Below the pieces are notes generated by a model. The model was not told where the DNA came from. It ran no database searches and saw only the letters and a list, made by a program, of their open reading frames with translations. 36,573 nt of DNA from Planctomycetota bacterium (GTDB lineage Bacteria; Planctomycetota; Phycisphaerae; Phycisphaerales; UBA1924), in NCBI GenBank assembly GCA_018968885.1, contig JAGWZK010000026.1, positions 1 to 36,573 on the forward strand, in the 5' to 3' direction. The translations under genes and the position numbers were made by a program. Shown here piece by piece: positions 8,839-16,824 of the stretch. Position 1 is the first letter of the stretch. Each line of letters starts with the position of its first letter.

Positions 8839-9363
8839 ATGTCCGTCTCTCGCCGCGATCCCGCACCACATTCTCACTCGCACTCCCATCCTCACACACA
8901 CGGGCATGGAACCGGTGCCACTCCGACTCCAACAAACACTGGTATCGCGACCACAGATGCATCTACAAGATCAGCAAACTCGGCTGCCGAACGCAACACC
9001 CGCCAGCGCTCAGTGATTCGCGAGGTCCTTGAAGAGGCCGACCGCCCCCTCTCACCTCCGGAAATCTACGAAGCCGCCAAATCGCGGCACAAAGGCCTTG
9101 GAATGGCCACGGTCTATCGTGCTGTGAAATCTCTGGTCGATGAGGGATGGCTCACTACGGTTGAACTCCCCGGCGAATCAGCTCGCTACGAGCTCGCTGG
9201 CAAAGCCCACCACCATCACTTCACGTGCCGAAAATGCCGCCGGGTCTTTGAAATTCACGGCTGCCCCGGCGAATTGAGCCACTTGCTCCCCACTGGATTC
9301 AAACTCGAAACGCACGACGTTGTGCTGGGCGGCTTGTGTGCTGCGTGCATCGCCGCAGCATGA
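8839..9363 (+). CDS. Fur-family metal-dependent regulator with His-rich N-terminus
   Basis: 174 residues. The C-terminal 125 residues are a standard Fur/Zur/PerR repressor: winged helix RSVIREVLEEADRPLSPPEIYEAAK and GMATVYRAVKSLVDEG, then the HHHHFTCRKCRRVFEIHGC region. CRKC and a second CAAC pair near the end give the structural zinc site. Residues 11-23 carry seven histidines in alternation with Ser, Pro, Thr and Gly, followed by a Thr/Ser-rich linker. This tail is not part of the core family and could bind zinc, nickel or cobalt (inference). The start at 8839 gives MSVSRRDP; an upstream in-frame GTG exists, but either way the tail is included. The metal specificity cannot be read off. Confidence 0.88.
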   Translation: MSVSRRDPAPHSHSHSHPHTHGHGTGATPTPTNTGIATTDASTRSANSAAERNTRQRSVIREVLEEADRPLSPPEIYEAAKSRHKGLGMATVYRAVKSLVDEGWLTTVELPGESARYELAGKAHHHHFTCRKCRRVFEIHGCPGELSHLLPTGFKLETHDVVLGGLCAACIAAA

Positions 9364-9368
9364 ACCGA

Positions 9369-9593
9369 TCAACTCGCTGATTCAGTCTTGGGCCCGATCG
9401 TTCCTGCCACATCCGGCGGCGTCACCGCGATCTGCTCGGCGATCTCGCGGCGATTGATCTCCACATCGCGCGGAAAATCAAAAGCAACACGAACCCGCTC
9501 ACCCTTGATTGAAGCGATGCGCACCACCCCGATGGGGTTTCGCGGATCGCCAATGACCACTTCTTCTCCCTCGCGCCGCGTGATGACCAACAT
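9369..9593 (-). CDS. csrA: Translational regulator CsrA
   Basis: 74 residues, normal CsrA size. It starts with the hallmark MLVITRREGEEVVIGD and includes GVVRIASIKGERVRVAFDFPRDVEINRREI, containing the strand-5 Arg region that contacts RNA GGA motifs. CsrA is a dimeric mRNA-binding protein that controls flagellar and carbon-storage genes in many bacteria. The start at 9593 is preceded by GGGAG in the reverse strand; a longer frame exists upstream but is not CsrA-like. It is convergent with the Fur-type gene, five bases apart. Flagellar use is consistent with the FlgM-like gene at 16.5 kb, but FliW is not seen in the window. Confidence 0.92.
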   Translation of the reverse strand: MLVITRREGEEVVIGDPRNPIGVVRIASIKGERVRVAFDFPRDVEINRREIAEQIAVTPPDVAGTIGPKTESAS

Positions 9594-9804
9594 TGGACCA
9601 CTCCCGTCCTGGTCGTCGTCTTCTGGCGCGCTGCACTCGAATCCACGAGCGCGTCCTGGCGCTGCCATCCACCATGTCGTCCGGCCACCACGCCAGACAG
9701 GTGCAGTTTACCACGGCATGCAAGGGTAAGCGATAGGGCCGGAATTGACTTATCGGACGGCCTGATCGGCGGTCAACGCGTTTTCACGCTCGCTCGCTCC
9801 GGGC

Positions 9805-10635
9805 TTAACAGTCCAACCCCAACTCTTTGCCGCTCATTTGTTGGAGCAAACGCAGAAATACCCAAAAGTTCGGCTCCGCAGTACGGGCCACAGCGCGCGG
9901 CTTGGAAATGCCATTCGCGCAGTTGCTGAAACGTCTTCCCTTCGGTCTGAACTCCAACAGTCCCGCCCTTGCTGGACACACATCGATCTGCTCATACGGC
10001 ACGCATAGACCATTCCCAAACTCGCGAAGCGGTGTGATTCCTCGCGGCGTCAGCTCGAGGTGCTTCCAGATAATCGACTGCCCAGAGTCAATCGACTCAT
10101 TCCACCTTTGCACTATCTGTTCAGTGACCACGTGCTTCATCGCATCAAACTGGTCCACGACTTCATAGTGTCGGCCAGATATCGCGACAGTAAGATCGCG
10201 AGTTTCCTTGTGTCTTCCAAACCACCTAATGCTAGCATGAGTTGCGCTTTCCAGTCGCAATTCTACAATCGTATATACATATTGCCCCTTCCAATAATCT
10301 CGCGTTGCCACAAAACTGAATCGCTCGCACTTGGCATAATGCATGAGCCGCAAGACATTGCAACCTCGCTTCACGATCACGCCGTAACGATAAAACTCGG
10401 TTTTCACTCTTGCCAACAGCAACGCAATCCAACCAAGACACCCCAAGACACATGAACATCCAATAGCAAACCACGCGATGCGGTTCCCCTTCATCACTTC
10501 TGGAACCGCAAGAACCATCAAAAGAGCAGAAAATCCGAAGAGCAGAAACGTGTAGATCCATTGCGGCGTTCCAGCACCGCACTTGACCATCAAGTCGCCA
10601 AACTCAGGTTGCTCTTCTTGACGTCCCGCCGTCAT
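9805..10635 (-). CDS. Hypothetical two-helix membrane protein
   Basis: 276 residues, preceded by GGAG nine bases before the ATG. Two hydrophobic helices, about residues 26-45 and 52-74, are followed by a soluble part of about 200 residues containing a PH-like pattern (FYRYGVIVKRGCNVLRLMHYAKCERFSFV). The C-terminal half, LTPRGITPLREFGNGLCVPYEQI, resembles the repeat of membrane-attached DUF6585-type proteins, but I cannot confirm this. Its codon use is more AT-rich than that of its neighbours, with many rare third-position A and T, a possible sign of acquisition. It is divergent from the DUF4272 gene. No function is assigned. Confidence 0.7.
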   Translation of the reverse strand: MTAGRQEEQPEFGDLMVKCGAGTPQWIYTFLLFGFSALLMVLAVPEVMKGNRIAWFAIGCSCVLGCLGWIALLLARVKTEFYRYGVIVKRGCNVLRLMHYAKCERFSFVATRDYWKGQYVYTIVELRLESATHASIRWFGRHKETRDLTVAISGRHYEVVDQFDAMKHVVTEQIVQRWNESIDSGQSIIWKHLELTPRGITPLREFGNGLCVPYEQIDVCPARAGLLEFRPKGRRFSNCANGISKPRAVARTAEPNFWVFLRLLQQMSGKELGLDC

Positions 10636-10732
10636 TATGAGTCACTCCGACTAAACCTCCTACTGGATAATTTACCAATAAACAATCTATGCAACAGTTA
10701 ATTTGAAAGATGCCTCGCACACAAGACCGCCG

Positions 10733-11443
10733 ATGTCCACCCCCTCCACTATTCGCTCACACTCCCTCGCCGCCCTCCGCGCCGCTGGCTTCCAGTGCGC
10801 AGCTTCACTTCCCCATGGCGAGCGCCATCCCACCCTCCGTCCCGCCTCCGAAATCGCGGCACGCTTTGCCGCACTCCGCGTTCTCTTCCTCTTCGTCGCA
10901 GCTCCCGAGTCTCACTTCCCCGAATCCTCGCTCCGCCCCAGCATCGACGGCACTCTCAAACCGCACTTTACCCCCGAAGAGCTCGAAATCATCTCCCTTC
11001 CTCGCGTCGATGCAGCAGCCCAGCACAACGCCAACATTGGTTGGAAGAGGGAAAACATGGTCGCCCTCGCGTGGGTTCTGAATCGACTAGCCACTCTGCC
11101 CTTCGATGGTTCCATGCTCAAGCCCGAACTCATACGACCTTTGATCACTCAGACCATCCCCGCCGATGCACCGCTCGAATCTTGGCTTGCAATCGCTTCC
11201 ACCCGAACCCTGGAAGAGATCATCCAAATGGAAGACGCCTTTTACTGCCTGCACAACGCGGCGCGCTGTGCCCAGTTCCCCGCCAAGCCATCATGGAAAA
11301 ACATCTTCTCCAAGCCCTTCAAACCGGTTCCAGCCGGATTCGACCCCATCGTCAATGGTGGCGTGATCCACGAACGTCGCCACGCCCTGACCTGGGCACT
11401 TTCCCCCGGCACTGCATGGGATGACACCGACCTCTCGACCTGA
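10733..11443 (+). CDS. DUF4272 domain protein
   Basis: 236 residues. The C-terminal signature IHERRHALTWALSPGTAWDDTDLST and the preceding GWKRENMVALAWVLNRL are the conserved ends of DUF4272, a cytoplasmic family of unknown function. The N-terminal SHSLAALRAAGFQCAASLP and ASEIAARFAALRVLFLFVAAP also fit the family start (a short alpha region). The ATG at 10733 is chosen; TTG at 10703 is an alternative, and neither has a strong ribosome binding site. The upstream 90 bases are AT-rich. It precedes metH by 124 bases on the same strand without a visible terminator. Confidence 0.8.
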   Translation: MSTPSTIRSHSLAALRAAGFQCAASLPHGERHPTLRPASEIAARFAALRVLFLFVAAPESHFPESSLRPSIDGTLKPHFTPEELEIISLPRVDAAAQHNANIGWKRENMVALAWVLNRLATLPFDGSMLKPELIRPLITQTIPADAPLESWLAIASTRTLEEIIQMEDAFYCLHNAARCAQFPAKPSWKNIFSKPFKPVPAGFDPIVNGGVIHERRHALTWALSPGTAWDDTDLST

Positions 11444-11567
11444 AATACTCGCCACCGCTCGACCATGACCGCATCACATCATGCCCTTCCGCGGCAATCC
11501 CTCGTGGTCGCCTCACCCCATTTTTCACGACTTGATCTGATTGGACGACTAAACTCACTTCACTCTC

Positions 11568-14500
11568 ATGCCCAGTCGTTTCGCCACTGAACTCGCCCGC
11601 CGCATCCTGATCTTCGACGGCGCCATGGGCACAGCCATTCATGGCAAAGATCTCGATCTGCACACCGACTATTGCGGCTGCGAGAATTGCACCGACCTCC
11701 TTGTCGCCACCCGCCCCGATGTCATCACTGACATCCACAATTCCTTCCTTTCCGTCGGTTGCGATGTGATCGAGACCGACACCTTCGGCGCGAACACGCT
11801 GGTCCTCGCCGAGTTCGACCTCTCGCATCGCACCTACGAACTCAACAAGAAGGCCTCCGAAGTCGCCCGCGCTGCCGCAGACCGCTTCGCCACTCGCGAC
11901 AAACCCCGCTTCGTCGCTGGTTCCATCGGCCCCGGCACCAAGCTCATCACACTGGGCAACACCACCTGGGAGGCCATGTTCGATAGCTACCGCGAGCAGG
12001 CCCGCGGCCTGATCGATGGTGGCTGCGACCTCTTCATCATCGAAACCTGCCAGGACCTTCTGCAAGTCAAATGCACTATCAACGCGGTGCTCGCCGCCCT
12101 TGCTGAGAAAAACAAAACCACAGACGACATCCCCATCATGGTCTCCGTCACCATCGAGACCACCGGCACCATGCTGCTGGGAACCGAGATCGCCGCCGCG
12201 GCACACGCCCTTTCGCAATACCCCATCATCTCCCTCGGCCTCAATTGCGCCACCGGCCCCACCGAAATGGCCGAGCACGTCCACTGGCTCGGCAAGCACT
12301 GGCGCGGGATGGCCAACAGCAACTTCAAGGGAGGTGGCTCACATCGCGCAGTCTCCGTCATCCCCAACGCCGGCCTCCCCATTCTTATCGAGGGCCGCAC
12401 CGAATATCCCCTTGCTCCCGAGCCCTTCGCCATCGCCTTAGGCCGCTACATCGAAGAGCACGGCGTCGGCATCGTCGGTGGCTGCTGCGGCACAACGCCC
12501 GCCCACATCACCAAGCTCCGCGAAGTAGTCGAATCGATTGAGAAGAAAAGCTCCTCATCTCGCGGCACTATCATCGCCCCTCCCGCCTCCATCACATCCC
12601 TCTACTCACCGCAGGAGTATCGCCAGGACAACTCCATCCTCATCGTCGGCGAGCGGATGAACGCCTCCGGCAGCCGCGCTTTCAAGAAACTTCTTGAAGC
12701 CGAGGACTGGGACGGCATCGTCTCCCTCGCCCGCGAACAGGTGCGCCACGATGGCGCCCATGTCCTTGACCTCAACGTTGACTACGCAGGCCGCGACAAC
12801 GCCCGCGACATGGCCGAAGTCGTCCGCCGCGTAGTGAGGCAGGTCAATTCTCCCCTCATGCTCGATTCGACACAAATCAAGACCCTCGAATCCGGCCTGA
12901 AGCACGCACCCGGCAAGTGCATCATCAACTCCGCCAACTTTGAAGACGGCGATCACAAGTTCGATGAGATTTGCCGCCTCGCCCGTATCTACAGCGCAGC
13001 CCTCGTCATCGGCAGCATCGATGAAGATAAAGAAGCCAGCATGGCCCGCACCGCAGAGCGAAAACTCGCCATCGCCCGTCGCGGATATGAGCGGGCCATC
13101 CGTGTACACGGCCTGAACCCCGCCGACCTCCTCTTCGATCCCCTCGTGCTCCCAATTTCGACAGGCCTCGAGTCCGATCGCCGCTCTGCGCTGGAGACGA
13201 TCGAAGGTGTGCGGCTCATCGCAAAGCACCTACCGGATTCGCAAACCACCGTCGGCCTCTCCAATGTCTCGTTCGGCCTCAAGCCCGCAGCTCGCATCGT
13301 CCTCAACTCGGTTTTCCTTCACGAGCTTCAGGCCGCTGGCCTCACCAGCGCCATCATCCATTTCAGCAAGATTCTGCCTCGCAACAAGATCTCCGATGAG
13401 CAATGGAACGCCGCGCTGGAATTGATCTATGACCGTCGTCGCGAAGGATTTGATCCCCTGCAGGCCTTCATCGAACTTTTCAAGGACGCCGAAACCTCAA
13501 CTACTCGCAAGGAAACCCGCGCCCTCACTCTCGAAGAGCGCTTGCGCACCCACATCATCGATGGCGAAAAAGAAAACCTCTCAGCCACCATCACCGAAGC
13601 CCTGACCAAGTACACCCCACTCGCCATCATCAACGATCATCTGCTCGATGGCATGAAAGCCGTCGGTGATCTCTTCGGCTCCGGCCGCATGCAGTTGCCC
13701 TTCGTGCTCCAGAGTGCTGAAGTCATGAAGATGGCCGTGGCTCAACTTGAACCGCACATGGACAAGGTTGCTGGCTCCAGCAAAGGCAGCATCGTTCTCG
13801 CCACCGTCAAAGGTGATGTGCACGACATCGGCAAGAACCTCGTCGACATCATCCTCTCCAACAACGGCTTCACCGTTCACAACATCGGCATCAAGAAGAC
13901 CCTCCCCGAAATCGTCAAGGCCTGGCAGGAGACCAAGGCCGATGCCATCGGCCTCTCCGGACTGCTGGTCAAGAGCGTCAATGTGATGGAAGAGAACCTC
14001 AGGGAACTCAACCAGTTAGGGATCACGGTCCCCATCCTGCTCGGCGGCGCTGCCCTCACACGCCACTACTGCGAAAGCCACCTCCGCTCCACGTACAACG
14101 GCCGCGTCCATTACGGCCGCGATGCCTTTGATGGTCTTCGCACCATGGACATGATCGTCACGGGCCGAGAATCTGAACTCGATCTGGAAATCGACGAGCG
14201 TCAGAGCAAACGCTCCAAAGCGGAGGACACCATCAACCAAAGCCGCATCGTCCGTCTCGCGGCAGCCAATTCCGCAGATTCCGGCAAGTCAAGCCCCTCC
14301 GCGACCGGCATCCGCAGCGATTTCGCGATCGATGCGGCGATTCCCAGGGCTCCCTTCATCGGCAGCCGCGTCGTCACCGATCTCGACCTCACGCACATCT
14401 ACCCCTTCATCAACCCCATCGCCCTCTTCCGCGGCCAGTGGCAGGTGAAAAAGGGAGCCATGAGCGAGGCCGAATACGACGCCCTTCTCGAAGACAAGAT

Positions 14501-15143
14501 CCTCCCCATCTTCGAATCCCTCAAAGCCAAGTGCCTCACCGAGCGCATCCTGCAACCCTCCGTGGTCTACGGCTACTTCCTCTGCAACAGCGATGGTGAT
14601 GATCTCATCATCTGGAACGACACCGACCAGACGAAACTTCCGACTTCCGAACGCCTGCGATTCTCCTTCCCCCGCCAGACCGACAAGCGCCGCCTCTGCA
14701 TCTCCGACTATTTCCGTCCCGTAGGAGATCAACCCGACATTCTCGGCTTGCACTGCGTCACCATGGGCCGCCGCGCCAGCGAAGAAGCCCAGAAACTCTT
14801 CCGATCCAACGACTACACCAACTATCTCTACCTGCACGGCCTCGGCGTGGAAACCGCCGAAGCTCTTGCCGAGTTCTGGCACAAACGCATGCGCCAGGAA
14901 CTCGGCATCGCCGGCGAAGACTCCCCCCGCATCAAGGAACTCTTCACCCAGCACTATCAGGGCAGCCGCTATTCCTTTGGCTACCCCGCCTGCCCCAACA
15001 TGGCCGACCAGGAAAAACTCTTCTCGCTCCTCGATCCCTCCCGCATCGGCTGCGAACTCACCGAAAATCACCAGATCGATCCAGAGCAGTCCACCAGCGC
15101 CATCATTGTCCATCATCGCGAGGCGAAGTATTTCAACGCGTGA
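11568..15143 (+). CDS. metH: Cobalamin-dependent methionine synthase MetH
   Basis: 1191 residues, near full length (E. coli 1227). It transfers methyl from methyltetrahydrofolate to homocysteine through cob(I)alamin. Domains in order are as follows. The homocysteine barrel (about 1-330) has the zinc cysteines in GLNCATGP and GGCCGTTP. The pterin domain (about 350-620) has ERMNASGSRAFKKLL and DLNVDYAGRD. The cap is about 650-740. The B12 Rossmann domain holds the DVHDIGKN motif near residue 750, whose His replaces the lower axial base. The AdoMet activation domain is about 930-1191 with RYSFGYPACPN. The activation motif has Tyr-Ser-Phe where the classical enzyme has Pro-Ala-Pro. No cobalamin or SAM riboswitch is recognisable in the 124-base leader, so regulation is not evident. 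Convergent with tRNA-Phe. Confidence 0.96.
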   Translation: MPSRFATELARRILIFDGAMGTAIHGKDLDLHTDYCGCENCTDLLVATRPDVITDIHNSFLSVGCDVIETDTFGANTLVLAEFDLSHRTYELNKKASEVARAAADRFATRDKPRFVAGSIGPGTKLITLGNTTWEAMFDSYREQARGLIDGGCDLFIIETCQDLLQVKCTINAVLAALAEKNKTTDDIPIMVSVTIETTGTMLLGTEIAAAAHALSQYPIISLGLNCATGPTEMAEHVHWLGKHWRGMANSNFKGGGSHRAVSVIPNAGLPILIEGRTEYPLAPEPFAIALGRYIEEHGVGIVGGCCGTTPAHITKLREVVESIEKKSSSSRGTIIAPPASITSLYSPQEYRQDNSILIVGERMNASGSRAFKKLLEAEDWDGIVSLAREQVRHDGAHVLDLNVDYAGRDNARDMAEVVRRVVRQVNSPLMLDSTQIKTLESGLKHAPGKCIINSANFEDGDHKFDEICRLARIYSAALVIGSIDEDKEASMARTAERKLAIARRGYERAIRVHGLNPADLLFDPLVLPISTGLESDRRSALETIEGVRLIAKHLPDSQTTVGLSNVSFGLKPAARIVLNSVFLHELQAAGLTSAIIHFSKILPRNKISDEQWNAALELIYDRRREGFDPLQAFIELFKDAETSTTRKETRALTLEERLRTHIIDGEKENLSATITEALTKYTPLAIINDHLLDGMKAVGDLFGSGRMQLPFVLQSAEVMKMAVAQLEPHMDKVAGSSKGSIVLATVKGDVHDIGKNLVDIILSNNGFTVHNIGIKKTLPEIVKAWQETKADAIGLSGLLVKSVNVMEENLRELNQLGITVPILLGGAALTRHYCESHLRSTYNGRVHYGRDAFDGLRTMDMIVTGRESELDLEIDERQSKRSKAEDTINQSRIVRLAAANSADSGKSSPSATGIRSDFAIDAAIPRAPFIGSRVVTDLDLTHIYPFINPIALFRGQWQVKKGAMSEAEYDALLEDKILPIFESLKAKCLTERILQPSVVYGYFLCNSDGDDLIIWNDTDQTKLPTSERLRFSFPRQTDKRRLCISDYFRPVGDQPDILGLHCVTMGRRASEEAQKLFRSNDYTNYLYLHGLGVETAEALAEFWHKRMRQELGIAGEDSPRIKELFTQHYQGSRYSFGYPACPNMADQEKLFSLLDPSRIGCELTENHQIDPEQSTSAIIVHHREAKYFNA

Positions 15144-15184
15144 TGAGCGATCTGCACATCGCCAAGCATCCCACGCACCCAAAG

Positions 15185-15210
15185 ACACAAAAACACAAAA
15201 ACACAAAAAC
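15185..15210. repeat. Short tandem repeat ACACAAAA
   Basis: Just over three copies of the 8-mer ACACAAAA lie between metH and the tRNA gene. Read on the reverse strand this is a T-rich run, so it may simply be the U-rich tail of the leftward terminator. Confidence 0.7.
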
Positions 15211-15233
15211 CCCGCGATAGCTCGCAGGGGTTT
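15195..15233 (-). terminator. Terminator of tRNA-Phe, possibly bidirectional
   Basis: AAACCCC-GCGA (15207-15217) pairs with TCGC-A-GGGGTTT (15222-15233) around the loop TAGC. On the reverse strand the hairpin is followed by GGGGTTTTTGTGTTTTTG, a good U-tract, so it ends the tRNA transcript. On the forward strand the tail is only three T, a weaker stop for metH. Confidence 0.7.
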
Positions 15234-15241
15234 CGTCCGAA

Positions 15242-15314
15242 TGGGCAGAGCCGGACTTGAACCGGCGACCCTGGCATTTTCAGTGCCATGCTCTACCAAC
15301 TGAGCTATCTGCCC
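15242..15314 (-). tRNA. tRNA-Phe (anticodon GAA)
   Basis: A 73-base cloverleaf on the reverse strand. The acceptor stem is GGGCAGA/TCTGCCC. The D arm GCTC-AGTTGGTA-GAGC, anticodon arm TGGCA-CTGAAAA-TGCCA with anticodon GAA, and T arm GCCGG-TTCAAGT-CCGGC all pair. The discriminator base is A. The 3' CCA is not encoded and must be added enzymatically. Confidence 0.95.
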
Positions 15315-15357
15315 GAACCGTTCCCGCACAGCCGCTTACGCTGCCGAGTGGGTCAGT

Positions 15358-15385
15358 AGGGTAAGCCCGCCAAGCCGCGCGTCAA
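15358..15385 (-). promoter_or_regulatory. Probable promoter of tRNA-Phe
   Basis: On the reverse strand TTGACG (15385-15380), a 16-base spacer and TACCCT (15363-15358) lie about 45 bases before the tRNA 5' end. The elements closely match the promoter before the gene at 1853. Confidence 0.4.
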
Positions 15386-15531
15386 GCCCGGCGAATCCAC
15401 CTTCCCACGATCGTCCGCTGCGACGGCCAAGTACAGGTTTGGGTAAGTCAACCCGTCCAGCCATCACTTTCTCAGCCGCACAGTCGATTCAGGCGGCATG
15501 ACTTGCTGTTCCGATAGACTGGCACTGGCTC

Positions 15532-16386
15532 ATGATCACACAGGCGGCAAAACCGGTTCTCAGTGTTCGCGGCTTGCACGTGTCCTTCGCCAATCGCGCC
15601 GGACTGTTGAGGTCCGCCCCACCGCGACATGTGGTGCGCAACGTGAGCTTTGACCTCTTTCCCTCCAGCGTGCTCGCGTTGGTTGGCGAATCCGGTTGTG
15701 GCAAGACCACCATCGCGCGGGGATTGCTGGGGCTGCTCCCGGAAACCGCCAAAGTCTCAGGACACATCACCTGCGAGGGTAAAGACGTCCTCGCACTTGG
15801 CGGCGCAGAACTCAAGATCATGCGCCGACGAATGCAGGTGGTTTTTCAAGATCCCGGCGGGTCGATGAATCCGGGGATGACCATCGAGAACATCGTCGGC
15901 GAACCCCTTGACATTCACGAATCCGCCATCACGCACGCCGAGCGCACGCAACGCATCGACGATTCACTCACGAAGTGCGGCCTGTCTTCGGCGTTTTTGC
16001 AGCGACTTCCCAACGAACTCTCCGGCGGTCAGCGCCAACGCGTGTGCATCGCCCGCGCCCTGATGACACGACCGACGGTATTGATCTGCGATGAACCCAC
16101 CAGCGCCCTGGATGTTTCCGTGCAGGCACAGATTCTCAACCTGCTGAACGACCTGCGCGCGTCCCTCGGCCTGGCCTGCCTGTTCATCACCCACGACATG
16201 GGCGTGGTCCGGCAGCTCGCCGACCATGTCTGCGTGATGCAATCTGGCGAAATCGTTGAAGATGGGCCCGCGGCGACTCTCCTCGACTCCCCGCAGCACC
16301 CCTATTCCAGGCAACTGCTGAGTGCTGTACCCGGAAAGTGTTTGGATTCGGCCGGTCACATCGTCCCCTCCCCGGCAAACCTTTGA
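15532..16386 (+). CDS. Peptide-type ABC transporter ATP-binding protein (OppF/DppF-like)
   Basis: 284 residues. Walker A is GESGCGKTT, the Q-loop region VFQDPGGSMNP, the signature LSGGQRQRVCIARAL, Walker B VLICDEPTSALD, and the switch His is in FITHDMG. The tail DGPAATLLDSPQHPYSRQLLSAVP is the C-terminal element (HPYT-type) of oligopeptide and dipeptide importer ATPases. It would energise import of peptides or related solutes at the inner membrane. It stands alone: no permease, binding protein or second ATPase is next to it. It must therefore work with partners encoded elsewhere or be a spare subunit. The start follows a short region with the tRNA promoter on the other strand. Confidence 0.88.
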   Translation: MITQAAKPVLSVRGLHVSFANRAGLLRSAPPRHVVRNVSFDLFPSSVLALVGESGCGKTTIARGLLGLLPETAKVSGHITCEGKDVLALGGAELKIMRRRMQVVFQDPGGSMNPGMTIENIVGEPLDIHESAITHAERTQRIDDSLTKCGLSSAFLQRLPNELSGGQRQRVCIARALMTRPTVLICDEPTSALDVSVQAQILNLLNDLRASLGLACLFITHDMGVVRQLADHVCVMQSGEIVEDGPAATLLDSPQHPYSRQLLSAVPGKCLDSAGHIVPSPANL

Positions 16387-16500
16387 ACCAGGTGGCGTTT
16401 CAGTCCGTTTCTGGGTAGCTGATTGACTTGGTGTGTGCCCACTTTGGGGCATCGTGATATCCACCCACCTTGCCAGATCCGCCAAGACCTCTATATGTGA

Positions 16501-16527
16501 TGAACTTGCACCCGAACTTGCCGATCA
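16501..16527 (+). promoter_or_regulatory. Possible sigma-28 (FliA) promoter
   Basis: TGAACTTG (16501-16508), 11 bases, then GCCGATCA (16520-16527). This matches the enterobacterial sigma-28 consensus TAAAGTTT-N11-GCCGATAA at 12 of 16 positions with exact spacing. The predicted transcription start falls at or next to the GTG of the FlgM-like gene, which would imply a leaderless message. This could be chance. Confidence 0.3.
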
Positions 16528-16534
16528 ACGCGGT

Positions 16535-16801
16535 GTGAGCATCTCTGGCTCCAATCCCTTGCCCCCCGTCAATCCCTCGCGTGAGCCGCGCGGTGACGCC
16601 TCGCGCCTCGACAGAAACAACAAAGATCGCAAGGGCAGGCAGGAAGAAGACCAGCGGCAGCAGTCTGGCTCTAAACGCCAGAAAGGTTCCGATTCCATCC
16701 AGATTTCCGCCGATGTCAAGGCATCCCGGCCCAACCCTTCCGCAGCAACGCCGGCCTCTGCAAAATCCACCCCTGTCAAGCGGCTTGACCTCAACGCCTA
16801 A
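16535..16801 (+). CDS. Small FlgM-like basic protein (tentative)
   Basis: 88 residues from a GTG at 16535; an in-frame GTG at 16433 is possible, but the added part lacks coding-type codon use. From about 16560 the frame shows strong GC at third positions, which supports a real gene. The N-terminus SISGSNPLPPVNPSREPRGDAS and the mid segment SDSIQISADVKA resemble the start and the D-x-V-x-I-S-x-A-K motif of FlgM, the anti-sigma-28 factor of flagellar genes. The C-terminal sigma-binding helices of FlgM are short or missing, replaced by a Pro/Ala/Ser tail ending KRLDLNA. It may be a flagellar regulator or an unrelated disordered protein. A sigma-28-like promoter lies just upstream. Confidence 0.4.
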   Translation: MSISGSNPLPPVNPSREPRGDASRLDRNNKDRKGRQEEDQRQQSGSKRQKGSDSIQISADVKASRPNPSAATPASAKSTPVKRLDLNA

Positions 16802-16824
16802 TCTCAAAACCTGAATCGCGGCAC

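Noticed and set aside
11444..11567. Cobalamin or SAM riboswitch before metH
   Set aside because: The leader is short and contains none of the conserved riboswitch core elements that I would recognise.
15185..15210. CRISPR-like short tandem repeat
   Set aside because: The units are 8 bases, contiguous and without spacers; it is a simple repeat or terminator tail.
14289..15329. Reverse-strand open frame within metH and across tRNA-Phe
   Set aside because: Antisense to the MetH activation domain and runs through the tRNA gene; not coding.
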